Source of the DNA: Pegoplata infirma
Taxonomy: Eukaryota; Arthropoda; Insecta; Diptera; Anthomyiidae
Assembly: GCA_963921195.1 (NCBI GenBank)
Contig: OY992541.1
Coordinates: 14,550,644-14,614,643, forward strand
DNA length: 64,000 nt
Direction of reading: 5' to 3'
The notes beneath the pieces were generated by a model. The model was not told the DNA's origin. It saw only the letters and a list, made by a program, of their open reading frames with translations, and ran no database searches. The position numbers and the translations under genes are program-made. Below, piece after piece: positions 34,610-45,649 of the stretch; position 1 is the first letter of the stretch; every line of letters begins with the position of its first letter.

Positions 34610-35617
34610 AGGAGTGAGATCATAAAAATGTTAACACACATAAAGTTAAATAAAAAACAGACTACTGAATTTTAAGACTTCAAACCAAATTTTTATTAAA
34701 TAAAATTTAATACAAAATCATAACAAAAAAACCGCATGGAACTCTAACCACTACGAACAAAGTTATCCACTTTTTCCGGAAACCCTCCCATTAAGGCTTT
34801 TATGGTAGTTTCTGTCACCTTTTTAGAGCAGGTGGTCCATCTACGTTTGAAATCTTGCATGTCCTGGGAGACCTTTTTTGTGCCCTTTAATTCTTTTTTA
34901 ACAAGAGCCCAATATCTCTCCACTGGCCTGAGCTCCGGGCAGTTTGGTGGATTTGCCTCTCTTGGTACAAAAACCACATTATTATCATTATACCACTCCA
35001 GCGCTTTCTTGCTGTAGTGACAAGATGCTAAATCGGGCCAAAAGTAAGTGGATACATTGTGCTGACTCAAGAACGGAAGAAGTCTCTTCTGCAAACACTC
35101 CTTGATATAAATTTCGCTGTTTATTGAGCCAGATGTCACAAATGACTGGCTTCTTTGGCCGCAGCTACATATGGCTTGCCATACTAGGAATTTTTTGGGG
35201 AATTTCGTTTGCTTTTTTGACCGAAATTTTTCCGCAACATTTCCTCGAACATCGGAAACATAAAATTCTTGACCAGGGAGCTGCGCAAAATCAGCCAGGA
35301 CATAAGTTTCGTCGTCCATTACACAACAGTTGTATTTTTTTATAACTTTTGAAACTGTTTGGCGGCATAAATTAGTTTCTTTGGCAATTTTTTTGTATGT
35401 CCATGTTTGGTTTTGTTGAAAATATTTAATTATTTTTGAACGCACTTTTCTTTCATCGTCCATTGTGTAAAAAATTGCAAATTAAAACTCATGATGTAAA
35501 TTAATTTATTAACTGACATATTTTTAAAATGTAAACTGCCGAAAAAAAAAAATTTGGAAGCTTTACACCAAAGTTGTAGGCAAAAATGTGTGTTATCATT
35601 TTTATGATCTCACTCCT
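34610..35617 (-). mobile_element. Mariner-type element (DD37E), internally deleted
   Basis: Inverted ends AGGAGTGAGATCATAAAAAT, with one mismatch shortly after, flanked by TA on both sides (34608-34609 and 35618-35619). At 1008 bp it is shorter than autonomous relatives of about 1.3 kb. It encodes a shortened transposase. It is nested in the hAT-type element. Confidence 0.85.
34744..35463 (-). pseudogene. Mariner-type transposase lacking its middle part
   Basis: An open 239-codon frame. Residues 1-45 form a helix-turn-helix (KIIKYFQQNQTWTYKKIAKE region). At residue ~46 it jumps straight into the catalytic domain: MDDE (D51), WPDLASCH (D144) and RPVERYW (E182). D144 and E182 are separated by 37 residues, the DD37E arrangement reported in some insect Tc1/mariner-related elements. 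About 100 residues normally lie between the HTH and the first Asp, so an in-frame deletion is likely. The ORF is otherwise intact, but the protein is probably inactive or at best DNA-binding. The start is the ATG at 35463. Confidence 0.75.
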
Positions 35618-35955
35618 TAGGCGTAGGAGAATAAAAATTTTCCCGGACGTTCGAATGTATTATATTATTACTTTTCTCCTTTAAATGTTTTATTTTAAAT
35701 TTTCTTTAAATTAGTTTTAAAATTATACAATGCAACAACCAAAATCGGAATGGGATGAAACCAAAAGCATTTTCCATAACAAACCCCTCAAGGCCTTTTT
35801 TAGTTCATTGCTAAATATTTAATAATAATAATTACTTGAAAACTGCATAAGTGGCGTATACTTAATTTTTAAATTGCCTTTAAATAACAATCAGAATAAT
35901 TAGAAATCATTTTTTTTAATAATTTCATTGTAGCGAAATAGACCCAAGGGTTTTC

Positions 35956-36024
35956 GTGGGAATCAAACCCACGACTCCCTGCTTAATAGGCTAGCACGCT
36001 ACCAACTAACACGCAGTAGCCCCC
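35956..36024 (-). other. tRNA-like segment with good T-arm
   Basis: On the minus strand: TTAGTTGGTAGCG (A-box-like), an arm TGCT.......AGCA around a seven-base loop, then GTGGGTTTGATTCCCAC, a perfect 5-bp T-stem with a 7-base loop and a near-consensus B box. No matching acceptor stem is visible. It is probably a tRNA-derived repeat or pseudogene. Confidence 0.5.
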
Positions 36025-36249
36025 TTAATATGCACAATAAAATATGTTTCATAAAGAGTCTACTTTTTTTTACTTTTATAATCAAAGAAATTTAATCCCA
36101 AAAAATCCCGGAATCCCGAAAAATCCCGGGATCCCGAAAAATCCCGTGATCCCGAAAAATCCCGGGATCCCGGGATTTTGATTTTCAAATCCCGAATCCC
36201 GGGATTTTAAAAAATCGATCCCGTTTGACAGCCCTACTTGCAATTACGA

Positions 36250-36880
36250 TTTTTATACCCTCCACTTAGTGATAGAGGGTATATATAAGTTTGTCATTCC
36301 GTTTGTAACTCATCGAATTATCGGTCTGGGACCCCATAAAGTATATGTATTCATGATGCCCGATCGATTTTAAGACATTCTAGCGATGTCCGTCTGTCCG
36401 TCTGTCCGTCTGTCTGTCTGTCTGTGGAAAATGCTCTCGCGGACAAAATATTACACAGAGATGACTGAAACTTAACATGTATATTGGAAGTTCTCCCGAG
36501 AAGTTTGGTATTGCATTTGAGCGATATCGGTTCAGCGGTTCAAAAGTTATGAACGAAAATGTAAGCACACCTCAAAAATTTCAGTACATTCAACATAACC
36601 TAAAAATACAAAATGCTTTAATTCGGCTTCTGGTTGACATATGTGAACGTAATTGAGCTCCAAATGGTATTTAAACAAGTACGAACATATTTTTTGACAA
36701 AAAAAGAAAAAAATCGAGGATTTTTTTTTTTACCAAAATTTTTTTTCCCGGAATTTTTTTTTAAATTTTTTTTTTTTCAAAAGTAATTTCCTTTTAAATA
36801 AAGTTTTTTGCAATAATCTTTTTGAAATTGTGGAGGGTATCACTACATTCGGCAAGGCCGAATTTAACTTTTTTACTTGT
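36250..36880 (+). mobile_element. mini-me/DINE-like element
   Basis: It begins ATACCCTCCACTTAGTG..AGAGGGTA, carries a (GTCY)n run at about 36386-36422, and ends with the hairpin TTCGGCAAGGCCGAA followed by TTTTTTACTTGTT. These are the landmarks of dipteran mini-me/DINE-1-related elements. It has no coding capacity. Confidence 0.75.
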
Positions 36881-36970
36881 TAATATTAATTTTGTATTGC
36901 CTGTGGGCGGCGAATTACGAGAAAAAAGGGACACGGAAAAATTTTTTTTTTTTTTTACATTTTAGAGTAT

Positions 36971-37310
36971 GGACTCGCGGCGAAAATCGTGTTCAAAAAA
37001 CGCTTTTACATATGGAAAGGCAGATCTAAGGAAGTATGTAGGTATAATAACAGGCCACACCGGCTTGAAATGTTATTTGAAAAGGTTAAGATTAATTATG
37101 GATGACTTGTGCAGATGGTGCGGGGACGACGAGACAGTGGAAGATTCACTCCATTATCTTTGTCAGTGCCCTGCACTATCTCGCACTCGATTTAATTGTT
37201 TTGGCTCTTATTTCTTTCAGAATGTGGAGGAACTAAGAGGGATCAGCCCGTGGAAGATGTTAAAATATATTAAGCTGAGTAAATTTGATGAGACGCATGT
37301 GTGGACTTAA
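36971..37310 (+). pseudogene. C-terminal fragment of LINE ORF2
   Basis: About 113 codons, matching the region after reverse transcriptase/RNase H in R1/LOA-like LINEs: a 'TGHTGLKCYLKRL' stretch followed by a zinc-binding pattern CRWCGDDETVEDSLHYLCQC. The apparent ATG at 36969 spans the target duplication and is not a real start. A dead fragment. Confidence 0.7.
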
Positions 37311-37492
37311 ATAGTCATGCTATGGGACAGGAAGACAGAAGAACGTGAATTAATGTATAGAGAAGTCCAACACCCCACCACGATCCCCCCTCCCCGCCCC
37401 TTCAACACACCCCTTTTCATGAGGTATCACTATGGATCAGGATCTGGTCTTGTGGACACTATGTCAACCTCTCAACCTAACCTAACCTAACC
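36971..37492 (+). mobile_element. 5'-truncated LINE with (CCTAA)n tail
   Basis: An 8-bp duplication TAGAGTAT (36963-36970 and 37493-37500) brackets 522 bp that encode only the end of an ORF2 and finish with CCTAACCTAACCTAACCT instead of poly(A). Such 5' truncation is typical of target-primed reverse transcription. The tail equals the complement of the arthropod telomere repeat TTAGG, a repeat flies have lost. Confidence 0.8.
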
Positions 37493-38189
37493 TAGAGTAT
37501 TTTTAAGCTCCGCCCCAATGAATTAGGAAGCTAAAAATACCTAACAGTTCTAACTATGAAGCATATTCTAAAGTAGTCCTACGCATATCACTAATGACCT
37601 ACGCAGCCGAAAATTGACAGCATATTTTCCTGACAATGGAGCATATTCTAAAGTACTCAGACTTAAAATTTTTGGACTGTCGACGGAGAATTAAGAGGGA
37701 AAAGAGGCGTGGATACGAGTATATTACTAATGATGGAACTTATCCTAAAGTAGTCAGATTTAAAAAAATTTGAATATAGACGGAGAATTAAGAGAAGAAA
37801 TGGGCATGGAAAAATTATGTTTTTACATCTTTCCTAATTTTGAAGACACATTATGACCTTGAAAGATGAAAATTTGGTGAAAGGGCGGAGATACAAAAAA
37901 TCCGTTGTGAATTTTGTTCAGTTTATATATATAATCTGCTACGTAGCCGGATTTTCGGCCTTTAAAACAGGGGAGTGGTGGAAGACGGCAAAATTTAGTT
38001 TTCAAACATTTAAACTGTTTCTGAAATCCCTATTGACTAAGGAAGCTGAAAATTGTAAAGCATAAAGTTTGACAATGGATCATATCCTTATGAAGTCAAC
38101 TGTGTACGGAGAATTATAAGGAAAAATTTAAGTGAAAAAATTGTGTTTTTTAACATATTATCTAATTTTAAAACCCTTCATGACTAACG

Positions 38190-38316
38190 GCGGATTACGC
38201 AATAAAAAGTTAGCTGCTAACTGTCAATTTAACGGAGCCTTATGCCAAAATTTGTATGAAAAAATTAAATTTAACGGAGAGTTATTTTATAACGGAGCAT
38301 TGAGTAATCCAGCCTA
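38190..38316. mobile_element. Very short inverted-repeat element
   Basis: About 125 bp between GGCGGATTACGCAAT and the near-complement of ATTGAGTAATCCAGCC, with 'taacgga' repeated inside. The ORF at 38132-38317 is incidental. Confidence 0.4.
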
Positions 38317-38959
38317 AGAAAGATAAAAATTGACGGACAGGCTATTCAACTAGTATTATATAATGAATAACAGTTTGTAATGCCCTATGGTTGCATCCTC
38401 GGTTAGCACCACATCTGGTGAAAATTTCAATTTCGCATTACTTTACACCACCTCTGTCCGATCGCGCGCTGATATGACCCATTATTCCCGCCTTGTTTAG
38501 TACTCGACGTTTAAGCGTGATAACCGAATAGGCAGAAATATCTTTCAATATATTATAAATGGGTGTGGAAATTTACGTCCCTTTGTTCGATCGCATACTG
38601 ATATGGACCCGCATCTGTTAGTCAGTTATTAAAAATTGGCTCAGCCGTTTTTGCGTGATTGCGGAACTGGCAAAAGTACACGCCTTTGCCCAATCACTCG
38701 TTAATATGGCATATTGTTCCCGCCTCGGATAGTAAGTACTATATGTGTTGAAATTTTGTTAAAATCAGTTAAGGCGCTTAAGCGTAATTACAGAACAGAC
38801 AGAAAATAACTTTCAGTGTGGTGCAAAGGGTTAAGCCGGATAAGCGTGATTGCGAAAAAGGCAGAAAGGAGGTGCAATAAATTCAACAGGGCGTGTAATT
38901 TTATGCCCCTTTGTCCGATCGCTCATTTTATGTTCTATAGTTCCCGCCTCGTTTAGTAC

Positions 38960-40288
38960 CCCAGTAAAAACTTCTATTACCAAGTAATGAGGTTTTCGCC
39001 TTTAAATAGATGGTGGTAGCTAGTTACTATGTTGGTGAAACACTCATTATTATAACATGGCGATGTCATTGGAGTAATGACCGCATACCCACTCGCTTAC
39101 GAGAATGCTACTGAAAAACTACATACATTAGTACCACAAATAATAAGCTACTAGTAGCCTAAAAATAACTCGTTACCCACTACTTACAAAAATGCTACCA
39201 AATAACAGCATACATTAGTCCCAAAAATAAGTAGCTACCAGTTGCTCAAAAATAACTCGTTTCCCACTCCTTACAAAAATGCTAACATATAACAGCTTTT
39301 GATTCTTTAATTAAATTTTTAACTTGGGGCAACTTCCACCAATATGAAATTGAACAAGTTCATGTTGAACGCGTTTATTTCAAGAGCAACCAAGCGGGCA
39401 AATGCGGAAATGGAAATGATCCACTGTGCCAACGGAACCAATGTTTCTGTTGATATCCGTCCCTCCAAATGTTTGATTGTAAAATTCAATTATTACAGGA
39501 CCGAAAATATATCTTGGAACCTCGTAGAAAGGAACATTTGGCTACTTAGGACATTACCAATAACAAATATACAGAAGCGACTGCTGCTCAGCCAATGGAA
39601 ACCGCATTAAACACCATCTGAAGTCTATATAAGAGTGAGTTAGGTTTTAAGGGAAATACTGTCTGTGATGGTTTTTTACCTTTTTACCGGCTTTAACATA
39701 ATTTAAACAACAAGGCAAAAAAAAGTTAATTTAAAATTTGGAGAACACCACAAAATTTCTAGAAAAAACAATAACAATTTAGAAAAAGCCAATTAAAATC
39801 CAGAAAACTTCAATAGAAGTTATGTAAAGATTAATTAAGGCTCATAAATCACGATCAAGTGTCAGCTAGATCCAGTTTTCTGAATATCAATTTGGTTTTC
39901 TAAACTTTTTTTTGCCTTGTCCCAATTTTAATCAGAATTCCTGAATTTGAATTTCTGTTAACAGAGTTTTATTAGAAAAAGTAGATAAATGTTAATCTTT
40001 TTTAAGCTAAATGTGCAAGATCTTTCTAAATTTTCTTTAGCATTTTTTTAATTTCATTAAAAAAAAAATATTTAGAAAACTTATCAGATATTTTAAACCG
40101 TATTTACCAGTAACCTGTTCTGTATCAGGTTATCGGTAACTCATTATTTATTAACAAGATGTAACCGGTTTTGTATTAGGCTATCGGTAACTCATTATTT
40201 GTTAACAAGAAGTAATCAAGCAGGTAACGAGCCCTCATTACATAGAATGCAGGCGGTAATGGGGACTTATTACCAAGTTTTTACTGGG
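38960..40288. mobile_element. MITE with CCCAGTAAAAACTT ends
   Basis: Inverted ends CCCAGTAAAAACTT..TTACCAAGT, a 2-bp flanking AC duplication, and clean interruption of the tandem unit 'tagtac|tatctg'. Subterminal 'gtaactcattatt' repeats occur. A relative with CCCAGCAAAAACT ends lies at 56410-56845. Its centre (39320-39640) is unusually gene-like. Confidence 0.72.
39320..39640 (+). pseudogene. Gene-like segment inside a MITE
   Basis: Less AT-rich than its surroundings. One frame reads WGNFHQYEIEQVHVERVYFK and on to CGNGNDPLCQRNQCFC before a stop; a second stretch in the same frame reads YPSLQMFDCKIQLLQ and on through LEPRRKEHLAT, with further stops. The overlapping 88-codon ORF at 39344-39610 is in another frame. 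I do not recognise the protein. It could be a piece of a host gene picked up by the MITE. Confidence 0.35.
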
Positions 40289-42980
40289 ACTATCTGTGAC
40301 GAAAATTTCATGTTAATTGATTCAGCCGTTGATGCGTAATTGCGGAACTGACAGAAACAACTTTTAGTATAGTACAAAAGAGCGATGCAACTAATGCCTC
40401 TTTGTCCAAACGCGCTTTATTATGGCAGTCAAAAATAATTTGAAATTGATACAAAGAGCGGCATTTTAAAACGCCTTTGCCCAATAACGTGCTGATATGG
40501 CATATTGTTCCCTCTTCGGTTAGTACTATCTGTGTTGAAAATTACAATAAAATCTCTTCAGATGATTAAGAGTGATTACGGAACAGACAGAAATAACCCT
40601 CAATGTATTAAAAAAAGGGCGTGGACTTTTACGCCCATCCATCAGAGCGCCCTCCTATTATAACCTATAGTGCCCGCCTGGGTTAGTACTATGTGTGGTG
40701 AAATTTTCATTAAAATCGGTTCAGACGTTTAACCGTGATTACGGGCCAGGTAGAAATAACTTTCAATGAAGTACAAAGGGGCGTGGCATTTCCGCCCCTT
40801 TGTGTGATCGCCGCCCTATTAGGAACTATATTTCCCGCTTGGATTAGTACTGTATGTGGTGAAAATTTCTTTAAAATCGGTTCAGCCGTTTAAGTGTAAG
40901 TGTTTAAGTGTAATTGCTGATAAGGCAGAAATAATGTTCATTATAATACAAAGGGGCGTGGCATTTTACGCCCACTTGGCAGATCGGTCTTTCTTATGGC
41001 CTATAGTTCCCGTCTCGGTTAGTACTATCTGTGGCGAAGATTTCATGTAAATCGGTTCAGCCGTTTATCCTTGATTGTGGACAGACAGACAGAAAAACCA
41101 AAGAATGCCTCGCCCCTTTGTATATTTACAAATAGTGGGCGTAAAAAGAGTCGTGGCTTCCAATCAAGATGCGGGATGGCATATATTTCCTTGCGAAAAA
41201 CGCCCTATTAGTATGCCAAATTGCATATTTATCGGTAACAAACATCCAAATATAGTAGGTACAACAACCAAATATATTGAAAAAATCTGAAATTCACAAA
41301 AAGTGGGCGTAAAAGGAGGCGGGGCATTCAATCGAGATGCCGTTGGTGCCAATTTTCATTCCAGGAAACGTACTATCTACATGCTAAATTTCATTTGAAT
41401 CGGTTCAGTAGTTTTTTTCTGAAAGCGGCACAAACAAACTAACATGTCATTTTTATATATATATAATAGACTGGCCCTTATTTTTAAAGTTGCTCCGAAT
41501 CCCGCTCCCCGGGGCTAATTTCGTGAGGGTACCGGAAAACTAATCCAGAAAAAATTTCAGCTCATTTGAATAACTTTTGAGCTATCCCAAGCCCTTCAAA
41601 GTTTTGAAAAACAATTACAAAGGGAAAATATGACTTTTTAATAGTTTCTCAATTTTTTCGATATTTTGAGTTAAGTTTAAATTCAAATGACTACTAAATT
41701 ATAATTTGCAGTAAATTGCCGCTCTAATAAGGCAATAAACTCTAAAATCGGATGAAAATCAGCCAAGTTATTACAACTTCCCCGGGCAACTAACGTGTGG
41801 CAGACCACTTAATTAAGGAATTCGAACCCAAATCTTTAAATTTATTGAAATTATCTACTGTGACAAAATTTTTTTATTCTTCAAGGTCCAATTTACTAAG
41901 ATGATGAGTATTTTTCATGTTGCGTTTTCAAAATTAAAAGCTTTTTTTTTCATTTGGCTAGTCCAGTGATTTTGTTTCGGCGGATTTCGGGAAATATGTG
42001 ATTTTTGTATCTTTTTTAGGTTTTAGTTAATTTGTTTTGGTTTTTTTAACAAACTTCACTTGTTTTGTACCGATTTTTTACAGCACCAGATAAAATACTT
42101 CAATTCTATAAATATGGGCCAAATTAAGATGTGCAAAATTGCCACAGTTAAAGATCAGAGGTCATATTTTAGAAGATTTTAAATTTTTAAACATGAACAG
42201 ATTTTCTGAGCGGATATTGATGAAAATACTTGATTTTCTGAGCGAAAATAATAAAACTACTTGATGTTATTTAAAAAGGTCAAAAATAAAGCATTTTTAT
42301 TTTAATTCAGAACATTGACCCTTAAGTCTTTTTGGGTTCTACATGACCCTATGAAAAATAAATACTTATATTTTCTCCATTAAACAAAAAAAACTATAGG
42401 CCCTAACAGCGCTAGGGGTAGTGTTCTGAAATTTAATAATTATCCACTTTATTTTGAACCTAATAAAATAACATCAAGTATTTTCATTAATATCCGCTCA
42501 AAAAATCAAGTAGTTTTATTTATATCCGCTCACAAAATCTGTTAGGGTTTAAAAATTCAAAAACTTAACTGTGACTATTTTTCATATCTCAATTTTAACT
42601 TAACTTAAAGATTTAAATTATTTTATCATGTGCTGTAATAATTCGGTCCAAAACATATGAAGTTTGTTAAAGAAACTAAAAAAAATTAACTTAAAGCTAA
42701 AAAAGGTACAAAAATCGCCTTTTTCCCGAAATCCGCGGACACAAAATCACTGGACTAGCCAAATGAAAAAAGAAAAGCCTTCAATTTTTGAAGTGTCTGT
42801 TCCCTTATATGTGCCTAATAATATTTTACACTCCAATTGTCGATTTTTTAAAATTTCTTCAACAAAAAAATTAAAAATTTTAAATTTGAGATTTGAAAAC
42901 AGTGTAGAAAAATTTAGACCTTTTTAGGATTTTTTTAAACGAGTTAGAAAAACGCGATATGAAAAATACTTATCATCTTA

Positions 42981-43522
42981 CAAGGAAAGTATCTCAACCC
43001 TTATGAACCGATTTGCCTGAAACTTAAAATATATATTAAAAAGACGATTTTAAGGTTGGGGTGTCTCGGCTTATCGGCCATATCGGTGTTTAAAAATTTC
43101 GTTGCCCCCTTATGAAAAATTTTAATAACTTCCGAACTAACAGGAATATCGTCTAGGGCAAAATACGGGTCGATTTAAATTTAATAAAGATTATTTCTTA
43201 TCCATATGGATATCGTAGGTCTATGTCTTCACATAAGTACCCCCCAAAAATTTACACATTTTCCTGAAAAAAATATTTAAAGAAGCCGATTTTTTACAAG
43301 GTTTTGCCACCATTGGATAGGCATTAAAAAAACCTTTCTTCTCATATGAAAACATCATATAGTTTCTACAAAAGAAATGGCTGAAAATCCAAAAAACGAT
43401 TTTTTCGCCATTTTTTGACCCATGGCCGATAAGCCGAGACACACCAACATTAGAATTATCTCTATTATATATATTTTAAGTTTCAGGCAAAACGGTCCAT
43501 AAGGGTTGAGATACTTCCCTTA
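42981..43522. mobile_element. Second copy of the CAAGG.AAGTATCTC MITE
   Basis: Very similar to the element at 27683-28268, including 'ggttggggtgtctcggctta'. It is flanked by TTA on both sides and inserted in the foldback element. Confidence 0.7.
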
Positions 43523-43976
43523 TTAGTTCATTGGACCTTGAAGAATAAAAAAATGTTGTTACAGTAGGTAATATCAATAAATTTAAAAAATTGGGCTCGA
43601 ATTCCTTGATTAAGTGGTTTTTCCTGAAAAAAATATTTAAAGCCGATTTTTTACAAGGTTATGCCACCATTGGATAGGCATTAAAAAAACCTTTCTTCTC
43701 ATATGAAAACATCATATAGTTTCTACAAAAGAAATGGCTGAAAATCCAAAAAACGATTTTTTCGCCATTTTTGACCCATGGCCGATAAGCCGAGACACCC
43801 CAACATTAGAATTATCTCTATTATATATATTTTAAGTTTCAGGCAAAACGGTTCATAAGGGTTGAGATACTTCCCTTATTAGTTCGTTGTACCTTGAAGA
43901 ATAAAAAAATGTTGTTACAGTAGGTAATTTCAATAAATTTAAAAAAATTGGGCTCGAATTCCTTGATTAAGTGGTC
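43259..43976. repeat. ~359-bp tandem duplication across a junction
   Basis: 43259-43617 and 43618-43976 are nearly identical ('ttcctgaaaaaaatatttaaag' through 'ttccttgattaagtgg'). The unit joins the right part of the MITE to the inner edge of the foldback arm, so it arose after the MITE inserted. The few differences indicate a fairly young duplication. Confidence 0.8.
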
Positions 43977-44653
43977 TGCCACATGTTAGTTGCCCGGGGA
44001 AGTTGTAATATCTTGGCTGATTTTCGTCCGATTTTAGTGTTTATGGCCTTATTAGAGAGACAATTTACAGCAAATCACAAATTTTTAGTCATTAGAATTA
44101 AAACTTAACTCAAAATATCGACAAAACTAAGAAAATCAATAAAAAGTCATAGTTTCCCCTTGTAATCGTTTTTCAAAACTTTTATGGGCTTGGGATAGCT
44201 CAAAAATGATCCAAATGAGCTGACATTTTTTCTGGAATAGTTTTTCCGGTACCCTCACGAAATGAGCCCCGGGGAGCAGGATTCGAAGCAACTTTAAAAT
44301 AGCCCATACAACGAAGGGCCGGTCTAATAAATATGAATAATTAGATAATAGCATATACCTATGATTATATCAGATCTTTTTTACTCGGGTATGTTCTTTT
44401 TTTGCTGGGCATATTTAATTTGATACAACCCTTTATGAATTTATAATAATAAATAAATCTTCACATGGTTGAACTACTTGATATGGTTAGATATTGCTCA
44501 GTTCAGTAGTGACTGTCGTTTGAACAGGTTGTTTTTGTTTTCTAATGCCGTCTAACACATTTTGTGTTACTTGCTATAAAGTAGTCAGTGATGTTTTCGT
44601 TGAGTGCAATAGTTGCCGGGGATGTTTTCATAAATCGTGTTCGGGCTTAATTA

Positions 44654-44823
44654 AGGCTGAGTTAGGCACCCGTAACCTTAAACTAGCGTAGCGTAGAGAG
44701 TTTTTCGTTATATGAGAACAAATGAGAGCAGTTATTCTTCTTTGCAGACGTCTACGTGATTTTCTATTTGATTTTGATCGCAACGCTACGCTAGTTTACG
44801 GTTACGGGTGCCTAACTCAGCCT
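44654..44823. mobile_element. 170-bp MITE, TTA duplication
   Basis: Inverted arms of about 40 bp starting AGGCTGAGTTAGGCACCCGT, with TTA on both sides (44651-44653, 44824-44826), as for PIF/Harbinger-type elements. It interrupts the PHD-finger ORF after its first piece. Confidence 0.75.
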
Positions 44824-45649
44824 TTAGTGATGATTAGGGCAAGTACTTTCATGAAAATGCATATTTTTACTCAGCATTGTAAACATAACATAAATTAAAT
44901 ATCTATCCGAATCAAAGAATTTGTAATAAAATGGCATTGATTTGTAGTTGCATATTTTTGCATATTTTGGTATAAATGCATATTTTTGCATATTTTGATA
45001 TAAATTAGACTTTTTTTAATTTCATCAATATTTTTTCAAAATTTCCTTAGGAAAATTCAAACCCTATCCCCTATTTTTTATAGAAAAATGTATTTATTTA
45101 TCGAAATCATATTCTAATGAATTTTTTAAAGAAAATGGATTCTGGAAGTATAATTTTTAGACTCTGAAAAATGTTTCCTATTTAAAATAGTTTCTAATAA
45201 ACTGCGGCTGTGAATAGACGTATAGTGCGGATTGTTACACAAATTTTTTTCTTTCTTTATACCAACAAGGGATTAGTTAATCCCTTAAAAAAAACAACAA
45301 TTTTTTAAAAACATTTTTTGTTAAAACAACAAAATATTAGTATGAAAAAACGTATAGTGTGAACTATTACAAAAATATTTCTTTAATATGGAGTTCACAC
45401 TAGCGACTTTAAACAAGTTGTTTAACAAAACACCAGTAACAGAATAAAAACGTAATGGATACAGAACAAAGACTTTTTTAAACATCTCACTTTTAAACAC
45501 TTCAAAACAGCAAGTGTGAACGCCGTATTACATACAAAAAAAAAACAAACAAAACATTAAAACTAAAAACAAAGGGATTAGTTATCCCTTAATAAAAAAA
45601 AAAAACAATTATTCAAAAACATTTTTTGTTAAAACAACAAAATACAAAC

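Larger units (their letters stand above)
34209..36236. mobile_element. hAT-type element with CCCGGGATT repeats
   Basis: The ends are TAGGGCTGTCAA and its complement, with a perfect 8-bp duplication CTTGCAAT (34201-34208 and 36237-36244). Both subterminal regions carry many copies of 'aatcccgggattttt', far more on the right. It contains a mariner-type element and two tRNA-like segments. It has no hAT transposase of its own. Confidence 0.85.
38430..41120. repeat. Tandem units with 'atcggttcagccgtt' core
   Basis: About ten diverged units of 120-150 bp, each with 'ttacgcccctttgtccgatcgc', 'ttcccgcctcggttagtactatctgtg', 'aaaatcggttcagccgttt' and 'gattgcggaacagacagaaataac'. The array is interrupted by the MITE at 38960-40288. 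It belongs to the Helitron-like block and recurs once more near 41390. No genes. Confidence 0.7.
32843..41466 (-). mobile_element. Helitron-like composite block
   Basis: Read on the minus strand, the left edge ends with a hairpin ACCCGG..CCGGGT, ten bases, then CTAG followed by T. That is the 3' signature of Helitrons (hairpin, short spacer, CTRR, insertion between A and T). The right edge shows TATATATATAAAAATGACATG-like sequence, as in many Helitron 5' ends, but its exact TC start is unclear because a foldback element abuts it. TCTATATATATAA near 32889 in the other direction may be the start of a second, head-to-head copy. The interior is two kinds of tandem unit plus nested insertions. No Rep/helicase gene is seen, so it is non-autonomous. 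Confidence 0.55.
41467..44326. mobile_element. Large foldback element, ~2.9 kb
   Basis: The ends TAGACTGGCCCTT and near-complement are the tips of inverted arms of more than 400 bp (about 41467-41895 and 43900-44326; shared words include 'gctccccggggct' and 'gtgagggtaccgga'). A second inverted pair lies inside ('ttggctagtccagtgattttg' at about 41956 and its complement at about 42745). A 4-bp ATAA repeat flanks it. No transposase. Confidence 0.7.

Noticed and set aside
35956..36024. Functional tRNA gene
   Set aside because: A good T-arm and box-like words, but no acceptor stem pairing and a poor D-arm; kept only as tRNA-like.
42664..42927. 87-codon ORF in the foldback element
   Set aside because: A Lys-rich chance frame in an inverted-repeat arm; no domain.
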